DNA of 64,000 bases from Endocalyx cinctus. Taxonomy: Eukaryota; Ascomycota; Sordariomycetes; Amphisphaeriales; Apiosporaceae. The position numbers and the translations under genes were made by a program. The notes below the pieces were generated by a model. It worked only from the letters and a program-made list of their open reading frames with translations, was not told where the DNA came from and did not search any database. The first letter of the stretch is position 1, and the number at the start of each line of letters is the position of its first letter. The stretch is taken from assembly GCA_001600455.1 (NCBI GenBank), contig BCKC01000003.1:1426001-1490000 (forward strand), given 5' to 3'. This document shows, piece after piece, positions 34,439-47,600 of the stretch.

Positions 34439-36064
34439 TCAGTTATCAAGATCCACCATGAATTCGTCTTCTTCTCTGAATGCTGATATGTGGCCATTGC
34501 CGTCATCATCGGCATCAGGCCAGAACGGGACAGGGTCTCCCAAGTCACCTTGCAAATCGACAGGGTCATTATCGTCTGGGCTGGTAGAAGCACCAGTAAT
34601 GCCTTGCTCGCCATCGTTGATATAATCTCCCTTGTAGTCGGTGTGCTGTGGCACGCGTAGTCCAGAGCCGGCAAAGCGAGTGTAGGAGAAAGTATGCGTG
34701 CCATTCTTGGAAACAGCCTCCATCAACTCCGTTTGCATGCGCTTCTCATCTTCTGTGAACTCTAGCGGAACTCTACCGCCGAGCTCTACGATAGTGTTGA
34801 TGAGCTCTTCTTGCTGCTGAAGCTTGAGATGCAACATCCACATCAGATCCCTCGTCCAGCTGACTGCGCCGTTGAGAATATCACCCTTATTCGGGCCCTT
34901 GTCTTTTTCTTCCAACGGTAGGCCCGTGGTGATGTTACCAGCACCAGTAGCTCGCTTTGCACCAGGGCCAGCAAGCCCTGAAGTAGCCTGTCCTGGGTGA
35001 GAAATGCCTGTGAGACTTGGTGACAAAGGAGTGCCGTTTTGGATCAATTTGCGGATCTTCTCGTCCTCGAGACGGTGTGTAGGAACGAGTTTGCTGAGAT
35101 CCTGAATCCGCTCGTTGATGTTATCTCTGCGTCGGCGCTCTACGAGGTTGTGTGACTCACGGCGCCGCTTCCTCTTCATCTCCTGGGTCGAAACTGCGTT
35201 AGGGTTGTTCAGCTTGGTAGGCATAGAAGTACCTCCTTTAAGTAAGACGTCGGCGATCTGCGGGTTTTGCATCCCATGCTGCATCGGTGACGAGAAACCG
35301 GAACCAGGGAAAGACTGCATGCTGTTAGGGGTGTTGAAGTATTGCGCAGACGGGGACTTCTCCTGGTGGGGGTTGTTGGCCGTGTGAATAGGCTGAGCTC
35401 CGTACGCTGGCGACTCTCGAGAACCCATACTCATGTTAGACATGCCGGTCGCCGTCTTAGGCGTGAGCGGGCCTCGTTGATTTGAAGGTTTGCGCTGCAT
35501 GGACTGGGATAGCTGAGCGCGGGACTTGGCGTTGAGATAGTTCGGGTCATTATTGTCGTTGTTTAGGTCTGATCCTGCCATAGGAGATCCAGAGTACGAC
35601 ACAGGTGATTGTAAAGAGTTGGCAAATGACTGGTGCTGCATTGGTCGGAATTGAGTCTGGAAGTTGTGGGCGAATGGACTCTGAATCGGATCACCTTCGG
35701 GAGTATGCGAATATCCGTTCATATGTGATTGTTCCATTTGAAAACCAGGGTTGCTCTGGTGAGATTGGTACATGGCTGGGGAAAAGGCCATATTCATATC
35801 GTTCATGCCACCGAAGTCTTGACCTTGGTTGTGCATATTGTGGTGGTTTTGCATAGGCTCTGTCGGGCTGCTAACCAGGCCATCAAGTAAATCATCGTCA
35901 TTGATATAGCCATTCGTGGCACTGTTACCGCCACCGTTGAAATTGCTCGAGTACGAGTTTGTGTATGTGCCCGACATGGCTAGGTCATTCGGGTCGACAC
36001 TGCCGTTGGCGGACTGGTGGTTTTGGCTTCCGCCAAATTGGTTGAAGAGGGGTTGTCCTGACAT
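34439..36064 (-). CDS. bHLH transcription factor
   Basis: Single exon, about 541 residues from the ATG at 36064 (MSGQPLFNQFGG). An in-frame non-Met-conserved extension to 36112 exists but reads like leader. The first ~290 residues are Asn/Gln/Ser/Met-rich, as in activation regions. The basic helix-1 (RRRESHNLVERRRRDNINER, about residues 298-325) binds E-box DNA through the H..E..R pattern. Helix 2 (GDILNGAVSWTRDLMWMLHL, about 391-415) comes after an unusually long ~65-residue loop rich in Gly/Ala/Thr, and runs into a Gln/Glu-rich coiled segment. The C-terminus is acidic. The layout resembles fungal bHLH regulators such as AnBH1 of Aspergillus, but orthology is not proven. The 5.8-kb upstream region is unusually long. 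Confidence 0.85.
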   Translation of the reverse strand: MSGQPLFNQFGGSQNHQSANGSVDPNDLAMSGTYTNSYSSNFNGGGNSATNGYINDDDLLDGLVSSPTEPMQNHHNMHNQGQDFGGMNDMNMAFSPAMYQSHQSNPGFQMEQSHMNGYSHTPEGDPIQSPFAHNFQTQFRPMQHQSFANSLQSPVSYSGSPMAGSDLNNDNNDPNYLNAKSRAQLSQSMQRKPSNQRGPLTPKTATGMSNMSMGSRESPAYGAQPIHTANNPHQEKSPSAQYFNTPNSMQSFPGSGFSSPMQHGMQNPQIADVLLKGGTSMPTKLNNPNAVSTQEMKRKRRRESHNLVERRRRDNINERIQDLSKLVPTHRLEDEKIRKLIQNGTPLSPSLTGISHPGQATSGLAGPGAKRATGAGNITTGLPLEEKDKGPNKGDILNGAVSWTRDLMWMLHLKLQQQEELINTIVELGGRVPLEFTEDEKRMQTELMEAVSKNGTHTFSYTRFAGSGLRVPQHTDYKGDYINDGEQGITGASTSPDDNDPVDLQGDLGDPVPFWPDADDDGNGHISAFREEDEFMVDLDN

Positions 36065-37225
36065 CACGGTGATTTTGATGAAGGAGACGTAATAATAGGG
36101 TTGAAATTTCAAATAACCCGAGCCTGGCGAAAGGCAAAAAACCTCTCTAAATATTTAGAGGCTCCCGGGATTTCACTATACTGCCACCAGAATGACAGAG
36201 CGCTTAGATATTCCGTCGCACTAGAACTTATCTGCGGTGAAAGATAGGCTGAGTCAGCGTTGTGCGTCGTAAGTTATTAAAACGAAGGGAGAACGTGCGA
36301 CAAAGTGGAGAGAACGTTATGGTGCGACGATATACAACAAGGATATATAAAAGAAGAAAACTGGTTTGGAATAGGTTTTGGAAGATGAGGTATATACAGG
36401 AAAAAAGTAGAGAAGCAAGGCTTTAAGACTGACTGTAGTACGAGAAGGGTGGTGCTGATTGAGATTTGGCGCTGGGTTATATATCCATACGGTCGCATGA
36501 AATGTATCGCGGGGAAACTCCGAATAGCTGTATGTGGCAGACACGTCCAGGTTATATAGGATCTGAGAAGGTCGAATAGGTGAATGATGGTATCACTCTA
36601 TCTGTTGGCTAGTTGGTCAGATAATTAAATCATTTTAAAAGAGTTAGGTGAATTATAGTAGAAGTGAATTTTTTATTTATTTGATGTTTTTTTGACCTTG
36701 GTGGTCCAATAGATGCACATAACCGACACTTGACCGGTGATTTGACGAATCCAATTGCTTTACACATACCTAAACGGAGAATTTATAGGTGTTACCAACT
36801 TCCGCTAAAGCCGGCGATTGGTTTAAATGTTTTGTTTCGGAGCGAAAAAGCGACAAGTATCGACGCCGTTGAAAAGTTTATGCTGCTTTGTATTTTAAAG
36901 GGCAGATTGGTTGGTTAAATCGAATTGAATAAATGGAAGGATGACCAAGAAGAGGCGAAATGGAACGGGGTTTCTTGTTCGTATATAGCGGGTTTGGATG
37001 ATTCTTAGGTCAGACAAGTAAATGCGAGAGGGAAAGGCTACTAATAAATATGACGGGAGACTGGTCAGATCGTAATCCCAGAAAAAGATGAGAAAATGAG
37101 GGCGGGTGTAATCGGCTCCGACGTACCTCTTATTGTCACACAGGAACTGATAAATCGTATACTATTGGATATGTCAGGGAGCTATTTTTTTGAGAGGATG
37201 AATTCTCCGAGTATAGGCAGTAAGG

Positions 37226-37319
37226 ATATGTACGTATGTACGTATGAACGTATGAACGTATGTAAATGTATATGTATGCGTATGTGTATGTGTATGTACG
37301 TAGGCAGATAGATAGATAG
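37226..37319. repeat. ATGTACGT / TATG / GATA microsatellite cluster
   Basis: Degenerate tandem repeats of ACGTATGA, TATGTG and GATA units in a row. Confidence 0.85.
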
Positions 37320-40300
37320 GCAGAGAGATAGGAGGAAGATAGTAGCAGGTATTTTTTTGAAGGAAGCGGTTGTGTTTTATCAAGAATGATTGATAGGTAG
37401 AGAGGGGTGGGAAAAAAAGAAGGCAAAGTTAAAAAGTAGACTATTTACCTTGGGAATATGTGGTGGCAGAGCTGAAATCAGTTATGTGGTTGGTAGATGT
37501 TTCGCGGTTTCGGAGCGATGACGAGAGGGTTCAAAGTCGCGGTGAGCACGGTCAAGGCCTGAAGGGACTTAAAAGGACTCAAGGCACTTTTGAGAGAAGG
37601 CGGTCGAGGGGTGTTTTAGTGTAAGTGTATATAGGTTGGGTGGTGTAGAATAATAGCGTAGATTACGCTAGAAGGAACAGTTGCAGTGGTAAATAAAATC
37701 GCCTGTAAATGGACTGTAGCGTAATCCTTGCTTTTGTGAAGATCAAGGACACTTAGTGCATTTAACAGTGACAAATCTCGGCTTTGATTGGTTCTTTAGG
37801 GTACTTAGGTACCTATGGCCTTTGGTTTGGGCTTGATTTCGGTGTTTTTAATCCCTGTAGTACGTAGCCTGTAGTACGTACAGTAACTAAAGAGAGAGAG
37901 GGCTTAGCTGTACTGTCTGGGCAAGCCACTAAAAGGCAAAAATACCAAAAAAAAAAAAAAGGAAAGAATCCTTGGAGGGGTACCGGTAGGATAATAATAA
38001 TGATAATAAAATAAAAGTAAATCGAGGGGGCTTTGAAGGAGAGAAAGGAATAACTAACCTCCTTTTTCTTTATTCAAGGATTCAAGGATTTAAGGGATCC
38101 AAGGAATTAAAACGGCAAAGAACGGGGAAATGCGAGTAGGTGGGTTCCGATTTCCGATACGTCTGCAATATCGATGCAGACAAAATCCACTCGAACCGAT
38201 CCCTCCACACACCAAATTTGAACTACTTTTTCTGTCTTCTTATTGTCTTTTTAGCCACTAAAAAAACGTGGATTTCTATCGTTCGGATAACGTCGCACAC
38301 AACTCCAAACTTTATAGATTTCTTTTTTTTTTTTTTAATTCTCTCTCTTCGTCTTTTCTTGTTTTGCTTATTTTCTTCGTATCTGTCACTCAGATGTCGC
38401 CTTCGAGTAAATTATGTGATAAGTCTTAAATGGTAAGTCGAAGATATCCGAGAAAGGCAGGCGATGTAGATGTAGTCCATGTAAATGAACTATCGTTCGA
38501 TACTGGCTGGGGTAAGGTGTGTAGGTTGGGCAACGGTGTGGATGGGTGGATATCAGAAAGTTACTTCTGTAATCCCAACCTATTCTGACTTGGTGTGTTT
38601 CCCTTCTACTTCTTCTCCCTTCTTGATTATTCTTATTTTTTTTCTTCTTCTTCTATTTTCCCTTTCTCCAATGTTGCCCCGTCTTTGTGCGGCTTCGCAG
38701 GAGTTAGTTACATATATTGATATGATGAAGGACCGAAACGCTCGACACCAAACTGCTTAGTTTAAAATGTCTGAACCAATGACTAGCGACTTACAGAGAT
38801 GATCAGTAAGATTGTTTTAGTGTTGATAAGATTATGATTAAATAGGGTCTCGTTTTGTTGAGTGCAATTATATCTTAGTTTTTTACGAGTAAAAAATTCG
38901 GTAGTCTGGATTGGGGCGTATGCATTTGTCGATCTTGGTGTAAGTATTGCAACTTTGAACGAAGCATCGGACAGAAGAGAGATTACTCTGTTCACGACTA
39001 CTACGGGGTCATGGTCGTCTTTATATTACGACATATTTGGTATATTCCAACCAGATACTATTTTAAACTACCCACACCAACATAAACATCGTAGTCTCTC
39101 AACGCCACAAATAGATCCCGAAAGGTGGTCCTGTCGAGTCTTCTGACACCTGAGAAGCTTAGACAAATTTCCCAAGTTGGAGGTGTGGTGTGGTAGGCAA
39201 AAAAGGGCAATGAGAACCATCTTGTCAATACTCACCGGACACCTACAGCGGATTACAAGCTATCGAAAAACTCGTCGCTTATCGTCAGATTTCCCGTAAT
39301 CAAAGTGGGAACTCTGGATGGGAGAAGGGTGGCGGTACGTAGCCTCGTGACACAGCCTATTAAGTCACCCAACCCCCCTAAGAAAAGACAGGATGCCACC
39401 CCTTTTCTGCCTAGACTGGGATAACTAAGATGAAAAGGAATATGAGAATGTCTGAAATCAAGGATGGGATTTCTAAGAATGCCACCGAAATTTAGAAACC
39501 CCTTCCCTGTCTTTCATCTGACTCACTATGGATATTACATCTTTCTCCATGATGCTTTTCTCGGTCAATATTTAGAAAGTAGGTGGATTTGGGGTCGGAA
39601 AACTTGCGCAAGGCACCCGTTTAACTATGATGCGTATCATGCATATGTCAACTTTAAAATCTTGACCGAAAGGCTGTTCAAATGACGGGGATCATAATAA
39701 ATCCATGGATTAAACCGAATTACAGGTTAACCCCCCCTTCTCTGGCTTACGCGTAGAAAAGCCTCACAGAGCGCGTAGTGAATCAGAACGCTTGAAGATA
39801 CGCAAGGCTAAAATGATCAACTCTCCGCATCGAGTCAGTACTGTACGGTACTTATCAATACGGTTACACCCACCTGATACTTATCAAATACGACCAGTGG
39901 TACGTCAGATCCCTGCAGTCTCACACTCTGTCGTCACCGTGTACGCTCTTATTAAACCACCTCCATCAAGGTAGAAAAAGAACCAAGGATAAAATATAGT
40001 AGATAAGGAAATGAGTTTGAATCATAGATATCGGAGGGCGCGCAAATTGTCCATCCGATTCTTGTCAAAACTGGGAGACCCTTAACACCCCTCGATGTTT
40101 ATCATCTTTGGCGGGGCAAATCAACGACTCGTGATAAGGATCAATCATGCCATACACGGGAAAGGGCATTTTGGAATGGAGGGGATATTAAACAGGGTGG
40201 AGGGGAAGATTTGATGATTACCCCAACAGAAGGTCTCAAATCTAGAATGACATGACTCTCGAATCTTTATTGACATATCTTTATCCCCTTTCTTTCTTTT

Positions 40301-41174
40301 AAGTTTGATTGCCGCTTGCCGACGGCGATCCTCCAAAGATTAAACCATCGATCCACCTGTAGAGCTCCGTAAATCTCGAGCCAACCAACCAATCATGAGC
40401 TCGGCCGCAGACACACAGCAACCGTAACAAGTAGTTTGAACGAAGTAGACTTTAGTGCCCGTTCGGCACGTTGCGTGACTTTGACGATCCCGGACGGGTA
40501 TCACCCACCAAACGGCATTACAAACCAGGATGTTTGAGCACATACATGATATTACATATACTCTATCGTTTTCGTGCTTGGGAAATTAGTTAGAATTATG
40601 CGACTTGATAACGATTTCTTTATCAGATAATCAAATCACTTTGAAATATTGCCGCGCTCGCCGCATATCGTAACACACAGACATGATACGAACTATACTA
40701 GATTCCACCAATCGTGAACGTCTTAGAGAAATGAAATTATCGCCCTTTCACAGGTTAATGACATATCTTAGCCTTATTTACCTACGTCATGATGTCTCAG
40801 TCCAGCTACCATTTGTTGATATGACTCACTACTTTAGCTCGTAATATTAAAATAAGAAAAGCACATCGAAATAAATAAGGGGAGGGGGGGAGCAGTCTTG
40901 AGAAAATGTATCTTAACAACTCCCAAGAAGCTGCCACCACTAGCCCAAAGCAAAGCGCTCATACGCTCTTCGGAACAAACTGTCCTAACCGGTAGACAGG
41001 GTATCGTATTCATATCATCATATATCCATGGATGAATAGACGGATACTGGGTAATGGTTGCGTCTTGTATACTACACTACACTAAACTACAAGACTGAAC
41101 TGACTGAGCAAATAGTCAACCCCACCTAGGTAACGTCGTGATATCTTTACTATAGCCTTCTTAGATAATGGAAA

Positions 41175-41194
41175 GGTGGTCTAGAGAGACCACC
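41175..41194. repeat. hairpin GGTGGTCT-agag-AGACCACC
   Basis: Perfect 8-bp arms with a 4-base loop, in the SFT2 upstream region. Possible binding site or hairpin; function unknown. Confidence 0.8.
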
Positions 41195-41828
41195 CTTCAC
41201 TCAAGATGGTTGGTTGAAAAAGCCACATGGTCACTTATAGACCAATAGTGGTGAGGAAGACTTATTATAACTTAAGCCCCACACGCACTGACCACCCATC
41301 ATTACTTTACTTGTAACTAAGACTGTTACATTGGTTTATCCTACCCTAAGGTTAAGACAACTTAGGTTTAGCTCTTATTTGTCTCCATAATATGTGTCTT
41401 TACATAATATATCCCTAAATACATAGTACAGGCAAAGGTACGCGTGGCTGATGGAGCCACAATTTTCTCCAATCAATTACGACTATTCTGCCACTTTGCA
41501 ACCCTTCATCCACGACGACATCATCCTGATCATTGGTACATTCTTCCCATCAACTTCTTCGAGTCTTTACTACCTTACCCTCCTAACTCCACCACTAAAA
41601 CTGGAGGGTCACTAGACACACTTAAACGCTCTAACTAAAGAAACGAGTTCGATATCTGCGAGGCCGTCCGTTTCCCGTTTCCTTTCCAGACGCACCCCAT
41701 ATTCCGCAACCAAATCACGACTAAAAGAACCCAACCTCCTTTAGACTCCGCGATCCCACGTTACCTTACCCACCCATAAAATAATCCTCGAAATCAAGGA
41801 AACATCAAGATTGCGCATAAAATAAAAA

Positions 41829-43025
41829 ATGGCATCTGCATCTTTTAGGGAGTCTATGAATTCGTTGGGGTGGTCGCGTCGCGATGACGCTCCCATCAAT
41901 ACCTCGCAACAGACTGGTCTGCTGTCATCCATCAAATCCTTGAACCCTTTCGGAGATCGCGGATATGTTCAGCTTCCGACTACCGAGAGCGCCGGCGCTC
42001 CCTTACCCGGTAGAAATCGACGCGAAGAAGAAGAAGGCTGGTTCACTTGTATGTCTTAGGCCTCTACGATGTCTTTCCCATCTTTTATACTATCTCGCAT
42101 ATTTTATGCCAATCATATAGTTTCCCCTGCAGCTTACCGTAATGACGGACATGTGCATCCACCACCAACCCCGTCGTCCAAGACCACATGGCCCTATAGA
42201 CCCACTCTAGCTATGAAGGAACTGACCTAAGATCTCGATCTTGTTTCTAGTGAGTCGTTGGGATCGCCTTTTGATATTCGGCGCCTGTAACTTAGCCGCG
42301 CTCGCCTGCTTCGTTCTCTGCTTTGCACTATGGCCTGTTTTAATGGCAAAGCCTAGCAAATTTGTCATCCTGTAAGGCTAAAATTTCCTCAGCCTTCCCT
42401 GCTGACCCCGATCTCGGCGCATCTTATCAACTTCTTCTTTTCATACCTGGATATGTGAATCAACCATGGTTCTTTATCTTGAGATAATATGCTTCTCGGA
42501 GAGATACTATTGCACATACGGCATGGTCGAATAGTAAGGCGACTGGCATGCTTCGAAGCCACGCCTCCATCGACCTTCCTACCCTCTCCATCACTCACTT
42601 GACCCTCACAGTTGTTTTCAGTGCTTATTTTGGGTTCGGATACTGACAATGCTACTCTAACTTTTAGATGGACATTTGGCTCGGTTCTCTTCCTTTCATC
42701 CTTCGCAGCTGTAATGGGGCCTCGTGTTTACATACAGCATCTAATCTCCGGACCTCGCCTACCTTTTACAGCCGCCTATTTCGGGTCTATTGCGCTGACC
42801 ATATACTTCTCTATCGGGGTGAGTCATTCTATCCTTGCCAGCGTGTAAAGATTACAAACTAACTCTCCGCAGCTGCGCAAAACACTTCCTACCTTAATTG
42901 CAGCCTTAATACAGCTTGCGTGTCTCATATGGTACCTAGTTAGTTACTTCCCGATGGGCTCGAGCGGTCTTCGTCTTGCTACGACCTTCGGGGCTAGGAG
43001 AGCGGCCGCTTGGATGACGGGCTAA
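41829..43025 (+). CDS. SFT2: Golgi transport protein SFT2
   Basis: Four exons (41829-42048, 42251-42371, 42668-42818 and 42873-43025) with matching phases encode 214 residues. The hydrophilic N-terminus (~75 residues: FRESMNSLGWS, SLNPFGDRGYVQLP) leads into four membrane segments: LLIFGACNLAALACFVLCF; FGSVLFLSSFAAVMGP; FTAAYFGSIALTIYFSIG; and AALIQLACLIWYLVSYFP, closing with MGSSGLRLA. This topology and the YFPMGSSGLRL ending are typical of SFT2, a small Golgi membrane protein that helps endosome-to-Golgi vesicle fusion with the t-SNARE Sed5. Introns 1 and 2 (202 and 296 nt) are longer than usual for this window. Confidence 0.93.
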
Positions 43026-44052
43026 CCACGCCGAAATTTTTGTACAATGTGATATGGACGTTTTGTAAGAAGAAAGAAAATTGTACACTGCCTATGTGGG
43101 ATGTTGCATAAGAATAAATCATACGTATACACTTTTGGGTGTTGTAAGAGTAGGTCATCTAGCTTCCTGATTAGATGAGATCGAACTTTTTATTTTGGTC
43201 TCAATATAATAAATATGTAATATTTTAACGATCAAGTTGACCCACGAACTTGGAATTCGGATTTCAACTTGTGATCTAAGGTCTTATATTACTTACTCGG
43301 TGTGTTAGTGCAAGCATCTGCAACAACCCCCGTTTCTTTAGCCGACTTGTTTGAGCTTCAAACTCTTTTAAACCATGCGGCATCTGAGCAGTTCGGGGCT
43401 ATTAAATGTACTCGGCTTGCATGAATCTAATAATATCCGCCAACATTTTGTTGGCAGAAATTTGGTCAGGTGGCCGCCGAGGGCTGTGGTATCCCGTAAG
43501 AGGAGTCTACCTAAGACACGCATATATAAGAAGTGAGATATATGGCTTTGCCGATGGTTAAAAAAACGACACCAATCGAGATCCTTGGTACTTTTTTCTT
43601 GTTCACGGCCAACGCACATGCGTTCTGCCGGCATGGGCTAGAATGATATACACCGGTACGCGGGTACTTCGAGATACGGGACGGGACGCATACCACGTGG
43701 AAGATAAGGTACAGTACCTGAAAAGGTTTTCATAACGTACTACCTAAAACGAACGAGGCTGAGGGCTGGCTTGCTTGTTCCCTGCACCTACATAGTAATA
43801 TATTCGCACAGGTCTCGGGCCGTTTCTTTCCGTAAGTGAATCTACTCTTCCGATTCTTTTACGAGCTCGCAGGAGCTCCTCGTAAGCACTATCAATCCTT
43901 TGATATATGGCTAGTATTTAATTTACTTACACAGTAGGTCGAACTTTAACTCGTATAGAGAGTCCGTCTCCACGCCTCGTCGAGCCCCACGACTTACATG
44001 GCCCATATTTAACACCGCCTGATACGACCAAGTTTAGGGGTATAATCGCCCG

Positions 44053-44077
44053 CGCCCACGCCCACGCCCACGCCCAG
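44053..44077. repeat. CCCACG tandem repeat
   Basis: About four copies of the hexamer. Confidence 0.85.
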
Positions 44078-44587
44078 AGCAGCGTCGCAGCCTTTGTCTA
44101 CATGAAAGAGATACGTAGGCCTAACGAGATAATAATCATTAAGTGTTCGTTGAATATAGGCAGGCGGCCTGGACTCCGACCGGCGCATCCGCAAAGAGAT
44201 CAAGTAAAGTTACGTGAGACCGTGTTTTCCTATTAACAGTACGCCAATGTCCAAATCGTCTTAGTCAGAGCATGATAAAATAACCATCTCGTCATATTCA
44301 TATGCTATTTAAATCCCTTTTGCCCCCAAGCATGTCTGGACCCTTTTCTTCTAGGCAAGGCTGCCGCTACTATATTCATCATCCGGAATGCCGGCATCTG
44401 CCACCCAGTCATTTCCATTGTTGGGTTTTCTTACCTAAACTTTTAGATAGACTTACACGTACTGCCGTAAAGACAACGTGTCAAGTTTTTGGTAAGCATA
44501 GAAGGCCTCGAATGGAACCGAACCTTTGGTAATCTGTCATATTACCGAGTAGTAAGAAAAGTCGAGTAGGCGCGATGATGCGTAGTG

Positions 44588-44605
44588 TAGCTACCTAGGT
44601 AGCTA
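44588..44605. repeat. perfect 18-bp palindrome TAGCTACCTAGGTAGCTA
   Basis: Self-complementary with no spacer; contains the ACCTAGGT core found elsewhere in the window. Confidence 0.95.
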
Positions 44606-47600
44606 TACGACCGACGATACGAGAAAGAACATGGGAGAGTACCAAGCGCCGTGGATCCTTTTTTTCTTTTATCGTGAGGAATCCGGTTAGTCTTTCGTAT
44701 ATATACTTCTTTGCATAGTACATCTTGCGCGAATATTGTGAAAATGGGTTCGACCGGGTATATAACCAGAAACGGAGGTTTGCTAAGGAGCTTTACTCCC
44801 GCTTATAACTACCCTGCAATATCCATATACCATAGTACGGTACTCTCCAAGCTATAGCGTGTGCACTGGGCATGTAGGGCAATTAATGATATCAGGTAGG
44901 CATGGGGGGGAGATTCGGGGTTCCTAATTACACGGCGGACAAACGAAGCATTCCGATTTCCATAATGCTTGTTATTTAAGAAAGCGAGTTCACTTTGGAG
45001 TAGATTAAAGACCAATCATCGTCAACCTAAATAATTCCACCCCACCTGGCCAGCGAATTAACCACCTCGGTATTGAACCTTTCCATTTAATCCGAACCCT
45101 TTACTACATACTGTTTAATAAAAATAATATCAAGTTTTTTTTTTCTGTGTCTCTCTTTTAAGGCAAATGCCAATACGGTACCGGGTTGTTTGTTTCCATT
45201 TTTAGATTACCGTTGTAGTCACAGGGGATGAACATGAGCATATTCAACGGGCGGATGTGCTCCCCTTCAATGTTATATTATTAAAATACGACAGATCGCA
45301 GGTCAGATCACCGCAAAGAAAAAACATCGTGGCAAATTAGTGGTGCATTGCATCCGTTCGTCATTCCTGACCGGTACTTAAGTATAGGTATCAGTCAATT
45401 ATTATGATTAATTTACCAGACTCGTCATATATTATCTAACCTACTCGAAATATATATCCTATCTATCTCATTCGACGGTAAAGCCCACAAGTGCAGCTAG
45501 TGGGAGTTTCGAACGTGCGAAGTATTTCTCTCGTTTACTGGCCGGGTAACTGGAACCTACGGGGGCTTGATAATGCATACGGGCCTCCGTGAGAACGGAG
45601 CTAGCAGCCCTGGAGACTTACTATATCTGGCCACGACCCCCCATTGATCGATTACATTTTCTCCTTATTCATCAGTTGATAAATAAAAAATCATTAATGG
45701 AAGAATTCGGGAAATCTTGAAAAAAGAGCCAGGGTCCTAGATTGAACGTCACAGTAGTAACAAAGCGGACAAAGCGTGGAAGAGAATAGGTATGCGTGCG
45801 CTTGTTATGTGTGACGCCAACCCAGATTCCCCTCGGTTTATACTATACTAGGTTCTAGAAGGGTTCCTTTCATCGTATAGTTTCCCTGTCTCGCCTCATT
45901 TTTTTTTTGGTTTACTCTTTTTTTACTTTGAATTATTATTAATAAGTACTACTCATCACCCTCTTTCTTGACTCAACAAATAGTGATGCGTCTAAGGGGG
46001 AGATGGCGTGGTGGCCTCTGTAACCTACCTGCCTATGCCTATGTGACTGACTGAGTTATCATATTACAGCTTAAAAAAAACAGTTGCCATAGTGGGTATC
46101 GTTATCATAAAGCAGTATGTTTGAAAGTGTCATATACTGATGATTCGATATATTGCTGCAACTTTATTATATGCTAGAATTTGTAAGATATGTAGGATAT
46201 ACTGGAGGCGAGACTGAGGGCCCTTTTTTTGGTTTGGAGGGAGAGAACTATTCAAGTTATTTAAATTCGATACTTTTGTGAAAGATTTACGCAATTATTG
46301 TGATGTGCGTTACATGTTGATGCTACACTACAGATAGTACCGACTTCCGGCGTTAATTCTGTCCTTTTCTTTTTTTATAAGCACCTGCCTGGATAATACC
46401 AACTGTCCTCATTGCATATGATTACATATTCGTCTAAACTTACTGACTGGTTCTCATACAACTTAAGAAAGAGGATAGGAAAAAAAAAAAAAAAAAAAAA
46501 AACCTTACCAAAAAACGTTGTTTGAATTAGTAGGGTACTAAGTATGTACGGTACTAAGTAAGCAGTAAATAATGCTAAGTCTTCAGTACTTACAGAGTAA
46601 GTACTTAACCTACTTTTATTTGATGGATCCCCATTTATTTTCACTACTTCATACTTAGTATATTCTGTAACGGAGATATCAACATATGAAGCAGCCGCTT
46701 TGCTAAGTAAAGTATGAAAGCTACTTAGAGTATTCTATAAGATACAAAAATTTGAAAACTTGAAAATTTAAAAGAGTTTATCTTTTTCACTTAATATATT
46801 TGCCTCTTATTTACATGTAGTATGGGTATAAAACATACTTTGTAAAATATATATAGAAAAAACTACATTGTGATAAATATCGAAAATACAAAATTTCGTT
46901 GAATTGATATTACTTACTTAGTGTACCCTGTTCCTTACTTGTAGTACTCTATTTACCACCTACAGTAGCGTATTAGGTGCTTCTTGAGACTTGTCTCTGC
47001 ACTAATAAAAATACGTACCTACAAAAATAATTGGAAGCCAGGAAGTACCTACTTAACATAAATGAAGATACCTAATAAGTACTGTAATAAATAGAAGATT
47101 CTTTTCTCTATGATCTAAGGTCTAAGGTAGAGCGGAGGAGTTATTATTTAGTATGTACTTAAATATGCCCACAAACTGAATTTACTACTAGGCTACACAA
47201 AAAAAAAACATAATAATGATAAAAAAAAAAAAAAAAAAAACTCTTTTTATCCCGCTCAACTGTGGGAGTTAAGAAGAAAATTCAGCCACTAAGCTAGCCA
47301 ATCACTCATTTATTTAACTTAGTATCTACTAAAATACTAAAATAGTACTACCCAAGTAAGTAGGTACGTACATATTAAGTAGGTAGGTACTCATCTCTCT
47401 ATTATGGAGGTTACTTACTTACATCCACTACATATAGTATGCCTACATAAATTATTATTAACTTAGCCAAATCTAATACCCTACACCTTACATAGTACAG
47501 ACTCACTCACACACAAATCTATTTACAATTTGTGACTTTTGTGTGTAAGAGGGGATTTGGGTGAATCATAGAATATTTATCTGATAGCGAGAGCTTGAAC

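Larger units (their letters stand above)
36065..41828. other. long divergent intergenic region between bHLH and SFT2 genes
   Basis: About 5.8 kb without a convincing gene. It contains a GTAT/ACGTATGA-type microsatellite (37226-37319), pyrimidine tracts near 38325 and 38640, and a perfect hairpin at 41175-41194. The bHLH end probably carries a long 5' leader with upstream ATGs. Short frames lack protein character. Confidence 0.55.
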
